Positions 54,668 to 63,976 of a stretch of 64,000 bases of DNA are shown here, one piece after another (position 1 is the stretch's first letter; each line of letters begins with the position of its first letter). This DNA is from Acetivibrio mesophilus (GTDB lineage: Bacteria; Bacillota; Clostridia; Acetivibrionales; Acetivibrionaceae). The DNA is taken from positions 97,210-161,209 of the forward strand of contig NZ_RLII01000007.1 of the NCBI RefSeq assembly GCF_004102745.1. The letters are read 5' to 3'. The notes beneath the pieces were generated by a model. The model was not told the origin of the DNA. It searched no databases and saw nothing but the letters and a program-made list of their open reading frames with translations. Position numbers and translations under genes: made by a program.

Positions 54668-55047
54668 TGGAAAATGTACCTGGAAGAGGAGATTTAATTG
54701 TTTTAAATTTTAATCCACAAACTGGACATGAGCAAGCGGGAAGAAGAAATGCTATTGTTTTATCACCTGAAAGATTTAATGAAGTAACAGGATTTGTAGC
54801 TGTTTGCCCGATTACCAGCCATAAAAAAGGGTATCCCTTTGAAGTGGAATTACCAAGTGAGGGAATAATTCCTGATGATGGTTATCCAATAAAAGGGGTG
54901 ATTCTGACTGATCAAGTAAAATCGTTGGATTGGAGAGCTCGTAATCTAAAAATATTAAAAAAATATGACCCAAATGATGCTCAAATTGAAAAAATAAATG
55001 CAATAATTGAGGATTGTTTAGCGAAAATAGCAACATATCTTACATAG
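54667..55047 (+). CDS. mazF: MazF-type endoribonuclease toxin
   Basis: 126 residues of the PemK/MazF family: RGDLIVLNFNPQTGHEQAGRRNAIVLSPERFN at the N-terminus (RG-D and the QxGHEQxGxR active-site arginine), VCPITSHKKGYPFEVELP near 47-64 and GVILTDQVKSLDWRARN near 77-93. mRNA interferase counteracted by the upstream antitoxin. Part of an accessory pocket between tRNA genes and addB. Confidence 0.95.
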   Translation: MENVPGRGDLIVLNFNPQTGHEQAGRRNAIVLSPERFNEVTGFVAVCPITSHKKGYPFEVELPSEGIIPDDGYPIKGVILTDQVKSLDWRARNLKILKKYDPNDAQIEKINAIIEDCLAKIATYLT

Positions 55048-55490
55048 CTGTTTCTCTTTTTAATCAAAGAGAATGTCTGGATCTTCGGATATAAGAATTC
55101 AAAAATCTCCTTCTTGGCAAGAATTATAGAAGATGTTTAAGGAGGAGATTTTTTATGACAATATTCATAAAAATAACAATTCCTGTAAAATTAAATGACT
55201 GGGGTACATTTATCATATTGTGCTAAAATATGGGATGAGGGGTTATGGGCAAAAATAGCTGATGGAAATGATATGCACTATAATTAGAGTATTATCAGAA
55301 TAACATTTTTACCAAGGGTATTTTGCGATGCCAGTTGCGGACGCGGTACATCATTATAAAAAAATGGCTTCATAACCTTTTTTTAACACGGTCGAGCATT
55401 AGAAGCCAGTATAACACTTTTAAAAAAATATATGATAAAATAAACTTGCAAACATTTAAACACAATACATGAATATCGAGGTCAGAGCAT
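55048..55490. other. Gap between mazF and addB
   Basis: Holds the broken small gene at 55155-55287. The rest (55048-55140 and 55290-55480) shows no gene; a short region cggacgcggtacatc at about 55336-55350 is GC-richer than its surroundings. Confidence 0.5.
55155..55287 (+). pseudogene. Broken small gene
   Basis: ATG 55155 with a strong aaggagga opens 23 codons (MTIFIKITIPVKLNDWGTF) that end at a TAA (55224). In another frame the text continues as CAKIWDEGLWAKIADGNDM to a TAG at 55285. The two parts together look like one short protein broken by a frameshift. Family not recognised. Confidence 0.4.
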
Positions 55491-58400
55491 ATGAGCTTGA
55501 GATTTATATATGGCAGGGCGGGCAGCGGGAAAACCCGTTTTTGCCTTGATGAGATAAAATCAAGAATTACTGCTAAAGCCACACATCCGCTGGTTCTGCT
55601 TGTTCCCGAGCAGTTTACTTTTCAAGCGGAAAGAGACCTTATCAGCGTACTTGGAACAGGAGGAATCCTGAAGACCGAGGTGCTGAGCTTTCGCCGTATT
55701 GCTTACAGAACATTCAATGAAGCGGGCGGTATTACCTATCCCCATATCCACTCGGCAGGCAAATGCATGATTCTTTACAGGATTTTGGACAAAATGAAAG
55801 ATAGCTTTAGAGTGTTTTCCAAAGCTGCTGACCGGCAGGGATTTGTCAATACGTTGTCCACTCTTATTACAGAGTTCAAAAAGTATAATGTCACACTGGA
55901 AGATTTGGAGAATGTGAGTAGAGAGCTTGAAGAGGACAATCCTGTAAGGGAAAAGCTTATGGAGCTTACTCAAATATTTGACCTGTTTGAAAAGACCATT
56001 GCGGAAAGATACAGGGATCCGGATGATGACCTGACTCTGGCATCAAAAAAACTTGACTCCACTTCCCTTTATGACGGTGCTGAAATCTGGATTGACGGCT
56101 TTACCGGCTTTACTCCCCAGGAGTATGAAATAATAGGACAGCTTATGAAAAAAGCGCAGAGGGTTAACGTTAGCTTCTGTACCGACTGCTTGGATGGGGA
56201 TTTGAGCGATACTGATATCTTTTTATCCATTAAAACCGCATACAGAAAGCTTGTAAAAATATCAAAGGAAAATGGTATTCCTGTGGAGCCTTCGGTTATT
56301 TTGATCAATAAACCATTGTTTCGTTTTAGCAAAAGCCCGGAGCTTTCCCACCTTGAACAGTATCTTTATGCATATCCGTATAAAACATATAATGAAAAAA
56401 CCAAGGATATATCCCTCTTTTCTTCGGTCAATATTTTCTCTGAAATTGAAGCCTGCGCCAGGGACATTATCAGCCTATGCCGAGACAGGGGAATTCGCTA
56501 CAGGGAAATTGCCGTTGTTACCGGAAACCTTGACGGCTATGAGAAGCTGATAGAAGCCATTTTTGCCGAGCACGGCATTCCATGCTTTGTTGACAGGAAG
56601 GTGGATATAGTTAATCATCCCTTGGTACGGTTAATTATGTCCATGCTGGATATTTTCATTGAAAATTGGTCGTATGAAGCGGTGTTCCGCTATCTCAAAA
56701 CAGGTTTGACCGGCATAGACCAAGGGAGTATCGATCGCTTGGAGAACTATGTCTTAGCCTGCGGTATCCGGGGCAGCCGTTGGACTGAAGAGAAAGAATG
56801 GAAAATGGTTCCTGAACTAATTCCAAACGAAAAAAGCCGTGAAGAAGCAAGGGACCTGCTTCAAGACATAAACCGCATCAGGGCACAGGTCTTAGCACCG
56901 CTGATGGAATTTAGGAAGAAAACCAGAGGCCGGAAGAAAGCCTCCGATTTCTGTGCAAGCCTTTATGACTTCCTTTGTACCCTTGGAATTCCCGAAAGGA
57001 TAGAAGACAGCATTGAGAATTTCAGAAAAAGCGGGAATCTGAGCCTTGCCAATGAATATTCCCAGGTCTGGAATATAGTAATGGAGGTCTTTGACCACAC
57101 AGTGGAGGTTATGGGGGATGAAACCTTTGGAATCGAACGATTTGCCAATATACTTGAAATAGGATTTGGCGAATACAAAATCGGGTTAATTCCTGCATCC
57201 TTGGATCAGGTGCTTGTTGGAAGCATAGAACGCTCCAGAAGCCACGAAATCAAAGCCCTTTATATTTTGGGAGCCAATGATGGGGTGTTTCCGCCTGCAG
57301 TAATAGAAGAAGGAATTCTTTCGGATCAGGACAGAGCCGTACTTAACAATGCGGGGATTGAACTTGCCAGCGATACAAGAACTCAGGCCTTTGACGGGCA
57401 ACACTTGGTATATAGAGCATTGACCACTGCCGGAAATTATCTAAGAATCAGTTGGTCAATTGCAGACCATGAAGGAAGGACCTTGCGGCCTTCCTTGGTT
57501 ATTTCCCGGATTCGAAAGCTGTTTGCCGCCATCACGGAAACAAGCAACATTCTTTCTTCCAATTCTGTATCGCAAGAAATGGAGCTTTTATCCTGCAGTA
57601 CTCCTGCCTTTAAGTCCATGGTATCAGCTTTGCGCCAAAAAGCGGACGGAAAAGAGATAAAGCCTTTTTGGCAGGAAGCATACCGCTGGTTTGCCGCTCA
57701 GGATGAATGGAAACAGAAATGTCAGGCAGTACGATTAGCCTTCCAATATAAAAATCTGGCTCGGCCGATAAGCCGTGATAAGATTGCTGCACTTTACGGA
57801 GAGCCGGCTGTTTCCAGCGTATCCCGGCTGGAAAAATACACTGCCTGTCCATTTGCTTTTTATGTGCAATATGGGCTTGGGGCAAGAGAAAGGCAAGTAT
57901 ATTCTTTGCGTCCGCCGGATGTAGGCACTTTCATGCATGCTGTCATTGAAAGGTTTTCCAGGATTGTTTCGAAAGGAGATATTTCTTGGAGAAATTTTGA
58001 CCGCCAATGGTGCAGTGAGATGGTTTCGGAAATCGTGGATGAAATGCTTAAGAAAATGCAGGGGTCGGGAGTCGCCGCCTCCAGAAGATATACAGCCCTT
58101 ACAGTAAGGCTCAAGCGTGTAGTGACAAGGGCAGTGTGGCTTATTGCCGAGCATATTCGCAGAAGCAGTTTCGACCCGGTGGCATATGAAGTTGGTTTTG
58201 GAGAAAATAGAAAGTATCCGCCAATTATAATTGAGCTTGATTCCGGTGAAAAAATCTGCCTGACAGGAAGAATTGACAGGGTGGATGCGCTGAAAACCGA
58301 GGACGGCACCTATTTGAGGATAGTAGACTATAAATCGGGCAGCAAGGATTTTAGGCTGTCGGATGTATTCTATGGACTGCAGATTCAATTGATTACCTAT

Positions 58401-58931
58401 CTAGATGCCATCTGGGAAAATGATGATATAGATGCAGATAGGCCGACACTCCCCGGGGGTATGCTGTATTTTAAGATTGACGATCCCATTGTCAAGGGAA
58501 ACGGCAGAATGACTGAGGAAGAGATTGAAAAAGCCATTATGAAACAGCTCAAGATGAGAGGCCTTTTGCTTGCTGATGTGAAACTGATAAAGCAAATGGA
58601 TAAAAGCATTGAAGGGACTTCCGTGATTATACCTGCCACTGTCAATAAAGACGGGGAGCTCGGAAAGAACTCTTCTGCAGCCACGATAGAGCAGTTTAAG
58701 CTCCTTCGCAAATATGTGAGAAAGCTGTTGAAAGATTTGTGCAGTGAGATGATGGAGGGAAATGTATCTATAAATCCGTATAAAAAGAAGGGCACTACAT
58801 CCTGCAAGTATTGTAGTTTCCTGCCGGTGTGTCAGTTTGACACTACGAATAAGGAAAACTCTTTCAAATTCCTAAACGATAAAAAGGATGATGAGGTATG
58901 GAGTCTTATGGCACAGGAGGAAGAGAACTAA
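55491..58931 (+). CDS. addB: ATP-dependent helicase/nuclease subunit B (AddB)
   Basis: Subunit of the AddAB double-strand break processing enzyme. 1146 residues: Walker A GRAGSGKTRF at 8-17, VPEQFTFQAERD near 38-49, a degenerate helicase body, and a C-terminal RecB-type nuclease domain with LTGRIDRVDALK and RIVDYKSGSK. A 4Fe-4S cluster is indicated by one Cys in YTACPFAFYV and three in SCKYCSFLPVCQF. ATG 55491. The addA start lies 29 bases behind the addB stop. Confidence 0.97.
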   Translation: MSLRFIYGRAGSGKTRFCLDEIKSRITAKATHPLVLLVPEQFTFQAERDLISVLGTGGILKTEVLSFRRIAYRTFNEAGGITYPHIHSAGKCMILYRILDKMKDSFRVFSKAADRQGFVNTLSTLITEFKKYNVTLEDLENVSRELEEDNPVREKLMELTQIFDLFEKTIAERYRDPDDDLTLASKKLDSTSLYDGAEIWIDGFTGFTPQEYEIIGQLMKKAQRVNVSFCTDCLDGDLSDTDIFLSIKTAYRKLVKISKENGIPVEPSVILINKPLFRFSKSPELSHLEQYLYAYPYKTYNEKTKDISLFSSVNIFSEIEACARDIISLCRDRGIRYREIAVVTGNLDGYEKLIEAIFAEHGIPCFVDRKVDIVNHPLVRLIMSMLDIFIENWSYEAVFRYLKTGLTGIDQGSIDRLENYVLACGIRGSRWTEEKEWKMVPELIPNEKSREEARDLLQDINRIRAQVLAPLMEFRKKTRGRKKASDFCASLYDFLCTLGIPERIEDSIENFRKSGNLSLANEYSQVWNIVMEVFDHTVEVMGDETFGIERFANILEIGFGEYKIGLIPASLDQVLVGSIERSRSHEIKALYILGANDGVFPPAVIEEGILSDQDRAVLNNAGIELASDTRTQAFDGQHLVYRALTTAGNYLRISWSIADHEGRTLRPSLVISRIRKLFAAITETSNILSSNSVSQEMELLSCSTPAFKSMVSALRQKADGKEIKPFWQEAYRWFAAQDEWKQKCQAVRLAFQYKNLARPISRDKIAALYGEPAVSSVSRLEKYTACPFAFYVQYGLGARERQVYSLRPPDVGTFMHAVIERFSRIVSKGDISWRNFDRQWCSEMVSEIVDEMLKKMQGSGVAASRRYTALTVRLKRVVTRAVWLIAEHIRRSSFDPVAYEVGFGENRKYPPIIIELDSGEKICLTGRIDRVDALKTEDGTYLRIVDYKSGSKDFRLSDVFYGLQIQLITYLDAIWENDDIDADRPTLPGGMLYFKIDDPIVKGNGRMTEEEIEKAIMKQLKMRGLLLADVKLIKQMDKSIEGTSVIIPATVNKDGELGKNSSAATIEQFKLLRKYVRKLLKDLCSEMMEGNVSINPYKKKGTTSCKYCSFLPVCQFDTTNKENSFKFLNDKKDDEVWSLMAQEEEN

Positions 58932-58959
58932 TGCTTTTGAGTAAAGGTGGATTTTTAGA

Positions 58960-61900
58960 ATGAGTGAAAATACCAAATGGACCGACGAACAAAGGGAGGC
59001 CATCAAAGGAAGGGAAAAGAACCTCTTGGTGGCTGCGGCGGCAGGTGCAGGAAAAACTGCGGTACTGGTGGAGAGGATTATCCAAAAAATCACTGATGAA
59101 GAGAATCCAATGGACATTGATAGGCTGCTGGTAGTTACATTTACCAATGCTGCCGCCACCGAAATGAGGGAAAGGATTGGGGAAGCTATCTCCGAGAGAT
59201 TGGAGAATAATCCCGGTTCGGCTAATATTCAGAGACAACTTACGCTGCTGGGAAAAGCAAGTATTACCACCATCCATTCTTTTTGCTTGGAGGTAATACG
59301 CAGCAATTTCCAGCAAATCAACATAGACCCGGGTTTTCGGATTGCAGATCAAACTGAAAGCCAGCTTATGAAACTGGAAGCCCTGAATGAAGTGTTTGAA
59401 GAACAGTATGAGAATGAAAATACTGATTTTTTTGAGCTTTTAGAATGTTACGGAGGTAACAGGGACGATAAAGAGCTTCAGGATATGGTGCTAAATCTCT
59501 ACGACTTTATCCAGAGCAGTCCATGGCCGAAAGAATGGCTGGAAAAGATGACTAAGAGCATGAATATCCCCGATGGAACGGACTTCGGGAAGACCCTTTG
59601 GGGTAGTGTGCTTCTGACCTCGGTAAAGATTGAACTTGAAGGTTTGAAGGAAATGATAACCCGTGCGCTGGAGATATTGAAGAAGGCTTCCAGCCTGGAG
59701 AAATATCAGGCTGTCTACATGGAGGACCTTGCCAATATTGAGGCGATGTTGAAGCTATTAAATGAAGACAGCGATATGCAATGGAACAGGGTTTTTAACG
59801 CATTCCAAGGCATTGAGTTTGCAACACTGCCCCGCTGCGGTAAGGGGGTTGACAAGGATAAGCAGGAAATTGTAAAGAAAATCCGGGACGATGTAAAGCA
59901 AAGGATAAGAAAGCTTCGGGAAAAGGTAATTACATCTGTTTCCGATGAGATTATCAATGATATGAAAACCTTGTACCCAAAAATGAAATGTTTTGCAAGC
60001 TTGGTAGAGTTGTTGACGGAAAAATATGCCAAGAAGAAAAGCCGTAAATCTGTGGTGGATTTTAATGACCTGGAGCATTTTTGCCTGGAAGTTCTGACAG
60101 AGAAAAAAGAAGATGGAAGTATAATGCCTTCTAAAACGGCCATTACATACAGGGAGCGTTTTGCAGAGATTTTGGTGGATGAATACCAGGACAGCAATCT
60201 GGTGCAGGAGACTATCATCAGCATGATATCCAAAGGAGATACCGATAGCCCCAGTGTATTCATGGTGGGGGACGTTAAGCAGAGCATTTACCGTTTCCGT
60301 CAGGCCAGACCCGATTTGTTTCTGGATAAATACAACACCTATTCCATGGATAAGGGTGAGTTCTGCCGTAAAATACTGCTTTTTAAGAATTTCAGAAGCC
60401 GTAGTGAAGTGGTTGATGCCGTCAATTTCTTGTTCAAGCAGATTATGTCGGTTGGAGTGGGGGAACTGGATTACACCGATACCGAAGCCTTAAATTCGGG
60501 AGCGGTATTTGATGAAAACAACAGAGAAGACATGACGGTTGGAGGAGAAGCGGAGCTTCATCTGATACAGACGGGTAGCAGAGAGGATATTTCTGCGTTT
60601 GAGAATGAAGGCGAGGAAGGGCAGCAAGATGAGGGCCAAGGAGAAGAGGATGAGGAAATGCTGGACAATGTCCAGTGTGAAGCAAGGCTAGTAGCCCGAA
60701 GAATTCTTGAACTAATGAAGCCGGATAAAGAAGGAAGATATTTTGGTGTTTTTGACAAGGAAAAGAAGGAATACCGTAGGGTGGAATACCGGGATATTGT
60801 AATACTTTTGCGGACCACAAGGAACTGGGCGGAGGTTTTTGTGGATGAACTATCCATGATGGGAATACCGGCTTTTGCAGATACCGGAACGGGGTTTTTT
60901 AAGACAGTGGAAGTCCAGGTGGTACTGTCCCTTTTGCAGATTATAGATAATCCTTTGCAGGACATTCCTTTGCTTTCGGTGCTGCGTTCACCGATTGTCG
61001 GCTTTACCACCGATGAACTTGCGGAATTGAGGCTTGTGGACAGGAAGGCACTTTTGTTTGATGCATTGAAGAAACTGGCGGAAAGTGATGAGGGCGAGAC
61101 GGCACAAAAAGCCTCTGTGTTTCTTGAGAGCCTTCAAAAGTGGAGGGAAATGTCGCTGTATATGTCCACTGACCGATTGTTGTGGCAGCTTTACAATGAC
61201 ACCGGCTATTACAGTATAGTGGGAGCCATGTCGGCCGGGGAACAGCGACAGGCAAACCTGAGGATATTATTTGAGCGGGCGCGGCAATTTGAAGAAACCA
61301 GCTATAAAGGGTTGTTCAATTTCATAAACTTTATCGACAAATTGAAAAGCAGCAGAGGCGATATGGGAAGTGCAAAAATCTTGGGTGAGAATGATAATGT
61401 GGTGCGCATCATGAGTATCCATAAAAGCAAAGGGTTGGAGTTCCCAGTTGTGATTGTTGCAGGCTGTGGAAAGAAATTTAACTTACAGGATATGAATAAA
61501 AGCGTCCTTTTGCACCAAGAACTCGGGTTTGGGCCGGATGTGGTGGACCACAAGTTGAGGCTGTCATGGCCGTCGGTGGCAAAACAAGCTATAAGGGAAA
61601 GGATTAAGGCTGAAACCCTTTCGGAGGAAATGAGGATACTGTATGTCGCTCTGACCAGAGCTCGCGAAAAGCTTATTATCACCGGAGCTGTCAAAAATGC
61701 ACGTAAAGCGGTGGAAAAGTGGTCCGATTGCGCATCAGTCCAAGAGAGCAAACTTCCGGCCTATGAGGTGCTAAAAGGTGCCAATTACCTTGATTGGATA
61801 GGGCCTGCGATTTTGAGGCACAAAAGCTGCAGCGGACTTAGGGACTGTGTGGAGAACGCCAATTTCCGCGGTATGCTCATTGATGACTCTTTAGTGTGGG

Positions 61901-62724
61901 ATGTAAAAATATGGGATAAAAGCGATGTGCAAAGTAGCAGGATTTCACAAGAATTGGGAGAAAGTGAATTTGTGAAGTGGCTCGACAGCTTGGAAGTAGC
62001 GGAAGAAGAACCCTCGGAATTGGTAGAAGAAACAGCAAGAAGGCTAAGCTGGAGTTATCCTTACGCCAAAGCTTCCAAAGTGCCTGCAAAGGTTTCGGTG
62101 ACGGAGCTTAAGAGGCGTTATAACGAGATGCTTTCGGAAGATGCGATGGCTTTTCCGGAGTACCAGCCGGTTTTGGTAAAGAAGCCAATGTTTCTGGAGG
62201 AGAAGAAGGGCCTAAGCTATGCAGAAAAGGGGACTATACTTCACTTTGTCATGCAGCACTTGGATTATAGCCGGGAGGATATTGAAGCTCAGATTGAGGA
62301 TATGGTGGCAAGACATTTGTTGACCGATCAGCAAGCACAGAGCGTGGATGCAGGTAAAATCCGGCGCTTTTTGAAATCCCCTCTTGGAAAGAGAATGCTG
62401 GCTTCAAGAAGTATAAATCGGGAGGTGCCGTTTAATATCGAGATACCCTGTCATGAGCTGTATATGGATATGGAAGGTGAGGCCTGTCACAGTGAGACAC
62501 TTCTTCTTCAGGGTGTTATAGACTGCTACTTTGAGGAGCCGGACGGCATCGTGCTGGTGGATTACAAGACTGACTATGTGTCCCCAGGGAATGTTGAGAT
62601 GATTAGGGAGAGATATAGGGTGCAGATTCTCTATTATGCCAGGGCGCTGGAGATGCTGACAGGGAAGAGGGTTAAGGAGAAATATATATATCTTTTCTGG
62701 AATGGAGAAGTTCTGGAGTTTTAA
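58960..62724 (+). CDS. addA: ATP-dependent helicase/nuclease subunit A (AddA)
   Basis: 1254 residues, UvrD-family helicase plus RecB nuclease. Motifs: Q motif WTDEQREAI, Walker A AAAAGAGKTAVL, TFTNAAATEMRERI, VVDFNDLEHF, DEYQDSN (motif II), GDVKQSIYRFRQA, IHKSKGLEFPVV, VALTRAREKL, and nuclease LLQGVIDCYF...VLVDYKTDYV near the C-terminus. It forms the AddAB complex that recognises Chi-like sites and loads RecA. Confidence 0.97.
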   Translation: MSENTKWTDEQREAIKGREKNLLVAAAAGAGKTAVLVERIIQKITDEENPMDIDRLLVVTFTNAAATEMRERIGEAISERLENNPGSANIQRQLTLLGKASITTIHSFCLEVIRSNFQQINIDPGFRIADQTESQLMKLEALNEVFEEQYENENTDFFELLECYGGNRDDKELQDMVLNLYDFIQSSPWPKEWLEKMTKSMNIPDGTDFGKTLWGSVLLTSVKIELEGLKEMITRALEILKKASSLEKYQAVYMEDLANIEAMLKLLNEDSDMQWNRVFNAFQGIEFATLPRCGKGVDKDKQEIVKKIRDDVKQRIRKLREKVITSVSDEIINDMKTLYPKMKCFASLVELLTEKYAKKKSRKSVVDFNDLEHFCLEVLTEKKEDGSIMPSKTAITYRERFAEILVDEYQDSNLVQETIISMISKGDTDSPSVFMVGDVKQSIYRFRQARPDLFLDKYNTYSMDKGEFCRKILLFKNFRSRSEVVDAVNFLFKQIMSVGVGELDYTDTEALNSGAVFDENNREDMTVGGEAELHLIQTGSREDISAFENEGEEGQQDEGQGEEDEEMLDNVQCEARLVARRILELMKPDKEGRYFGVFDKEKKEYRRVEYRDIVILLRTTRNWAEVFVDELSMMGIPAFADTGTGFFKTVEVQVVLSLLQIIDNPLQDIPLLSVLRSPIVGFTTDELAELRLVDRKALLFDALKKLAESDEGETAQKASVFLESLQKWREMSLYMSTDRLLWQLYNDTGYYSIVGAMSAGEQRQANLRILFERARQFEETSYKGLFNFINFIDKLKSSRGDMGSAKILGENDNVVRIMSIHKSKGLEFPVVIVAGCGKKFNLQDMNKSVLLHQELGFGPDVVDHKLRLSWPSVAKQAIRERIKAETLSEEMRILYVALTRAREKLIITGAVKNARKAVEKWSDCASVQESKLPAYEVLKGANYLDWIGPAILRHKSCSGLRDCVENANFRGMLIDDSLVWDVKIWDKSDVQSSRISQELGESEFVKWLDSLEVAEEEPSELVEETARRLSWSYPYAKASKVPAKVSVTELKRRYNEMLSEDAMAFPEYQPVLVKKPMFLEEKKGLSYAEKGTILHFVMQHLDYSREDIEAQIEDMVARHLLTDQQAQSVDAGKIRRFLKSPLGKRMLASRSINREVPFNIEIPCHELYMDMEGEACHSETLLLQGVIDCYFEEPDGIVLVDYKTDYVSPGNVEMIRERYRVQILYYARALEMLTGKRVKEKYIYLFWNGEVLEF

Positions 62725-62773
62725 TAGATAATGTATGATGGATGGAACAGTATAAGTATTCTTTTGAAGAATA

Positions 62774-63130
62774 ATGGAGGTAAAATGGAACGAAAAACCT
62801 GTGTATCTTTGCGGAAGATTATCGGATATGATAAAATCAATCAATTGCCTGATAACACTTGTGCAAGAGAGTTTTTCCCTTGACCCGTTTGCTGATGCAC
62901 TGTTTGTGTTCTGTAACAGAGATAGAAACAGGATAAAAATTTTGGAATGGGATTAAGACGGGTTTTGGCTGTACTTTAAGCGATTGGAACGAGGGCGGTT
63001 TCGTTGGCCAACAGAAGGGGATTCCGCCACAATGATTCTTGATGTAAATGAATTAGCTTGCCTTATTGACAGTGCCAGATTAGAAAAAAAGCTTAGCCGA
63101 AAGGAAGTTTTAGAGCGTCAAATTTCATAA
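62774..63130 (+). pseudogene. IS66 accessory protein TnpB (Orf2), in-frame stop
   Basis: The frame from ATG 62774 codes for an IS66 TnpB-like sequence (LSDMIKSINCLITLVQESFSLDPF, FCNRDRNRIKILEWD), hits TAA at 62954-62956 and continues in the same frame with DGFWLYFKRLERGRFRWP to a TAA at 63128-63130. A Gly is expected at the TAA, so a nonsense change explains the break. Catalytically not a transposase; accessory only. Confidence 0.8.
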
Positions 63131-63191
63131 AAATATTTAAAAAAGTGTGTAAAATCTAGATTATATGTAAATTTTATGGTAATATTATCCC

Positions 63192-63653
63192 ATGAAGAGG
63201 CAAGAAGTTTCAGTAGAAAAATTACTTGATATAATTGAAGAAAAAGAGCGAAGGATTGCTGAATTGGAACAACAAGTTCAATGGTTTATGGAACAAATAC
63301 GCCTTTCAAAGCGTAAACAATCCGGTGCATCCAGCGAACAAACAAAGATTGAGCAAATCAATCTTTTTAATGAAGAGGAAGAGAGTCACGATTTAGCTAT
63401 TTCCGAGCCACAAAGGATAGAAGTATTATCCAAACAGGAAAGAATGACCAAATCCGATATTATAAAAGGAGCTTTAAATAAATATTTTACTGACCATGAA
63501 AAGAAATGCAGACTATACGAATTAGGTGAAGAATTGTTTCACCAATTTGGTAGTGGAAAAGGTGATTTGACTGAGTCATATAAGAAGAAACTGAGAGAAA
63601 AAAATATAAGAGAAGAAGAGGTTAAAGATGATAAATTTTATGAAGCTGTTTAA
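63192..63653 (+). CDS. Chimera of IS66 transposase N-terminus and ribbon-helix-helix antitoxin-like C-terminus
   Basis: 153 residues. Residues 1-62 match the IS66 TnpC start (VEKLLDIIEEKERRIAELEQ, QVQWFMEQIRLSKRKQSGAS, INLFNEEEE). From about 72 the text changes to RIEVLSKQERMTKSDIIKGA, YELGEELFHQFGSGKGDLTE and YKKKLREK, resembling C-terminal parts of CopG/RHH antitoxins that precede PIN toxins. The beta-strand of a normal RHH protein and the IS66 catalytic domain are both missing. ATG 63192; no good ribosome binding site. Probably a non-functional fusion after IS66 loss, though expression is possible. Confidence 0.6.
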   Translation: MKRQEVSVEKLLDIIEEKERRIAELEQQVQWFMEQIRLSKRKQSGASSEQTKIEQINLFNEEEESHDLAISEPQRIEVLSKQERMTKSDIIKGALNKYFTDHEKKCRLYELGEELFHQFGSGKGDLTESYKKKLREKNIREEEVKDDKFYEAV

Positions 63654-63890
63654 GAATTTTTAGAATCCGTGATATAAGAATCTTTAACCTTCTTAGTTTA
63701 TTGAGGTAATGTAAATAATTTTGTGTATTGGAATTTTTACAATCCTTCTTAGCAAGAAATTTTGAATTTTTGAAGTTTACAGAATGTTACCTTAAATCAT
63801 TTCTTCATTATATATTATTGCCAGTTTTGCCGAGTTTTATACATAAATTTGATTTAATTTGGACATAATTGTATATAATAGGGTATTCTG
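63654..63890. other. AT-rich stretch before the edge RNA
   Basis: No ORF with features. A TATAAT at 63874-63879 without a good -35 is the only promoter-like signal and would start a transcript at the structured element that follows. Confidence 0.4.
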
Positions 63891-63894
63891 TCCT

Positions 63895-63976
63895 TTTTCT
63901 CACCGCTTTTAATTTTGTGAGGTCTAGCCCGTCCGGCGATGAGGACGAGCCCTTGAGGGCGGTGGGGGTGAATGCT
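63895..63976 (+). ncRNA. Structured GC-rich RNA-like element, class unknown
   Basis: Strong GC contrast with the AT-rich flanks. Possible pairings: CACCGC (63901-63906) with GCGGTG (63959-63964); CTCAC (63899-63903) with GTGAG (63917-63921) as an alternative; CGTCC (63930-63934) with GGACG (63943-63947) around GGCGATGA; GCCC (63949-63952) with GGGC (63957-63960) around TTGA. No protein frame fits. It looks like a structured RNA; an omega-RNA/HEARO- or IS200/IS605-end-like element is a possibility but not established. It may continue beyond 64000. Confidence 0.4.

Larger units (their letters stand above)
62725..63653 (+). mobile_element. Remnant of an IS66 family insertion sequence
   Basis: Contains the broken tnpB and the 5' part of tnpC in the usual order. 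The tnpC catalytic part, tnpA (Orf1) and clear inverted ends are not seen, so boundaries are approximate. Confidence 0.7.
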
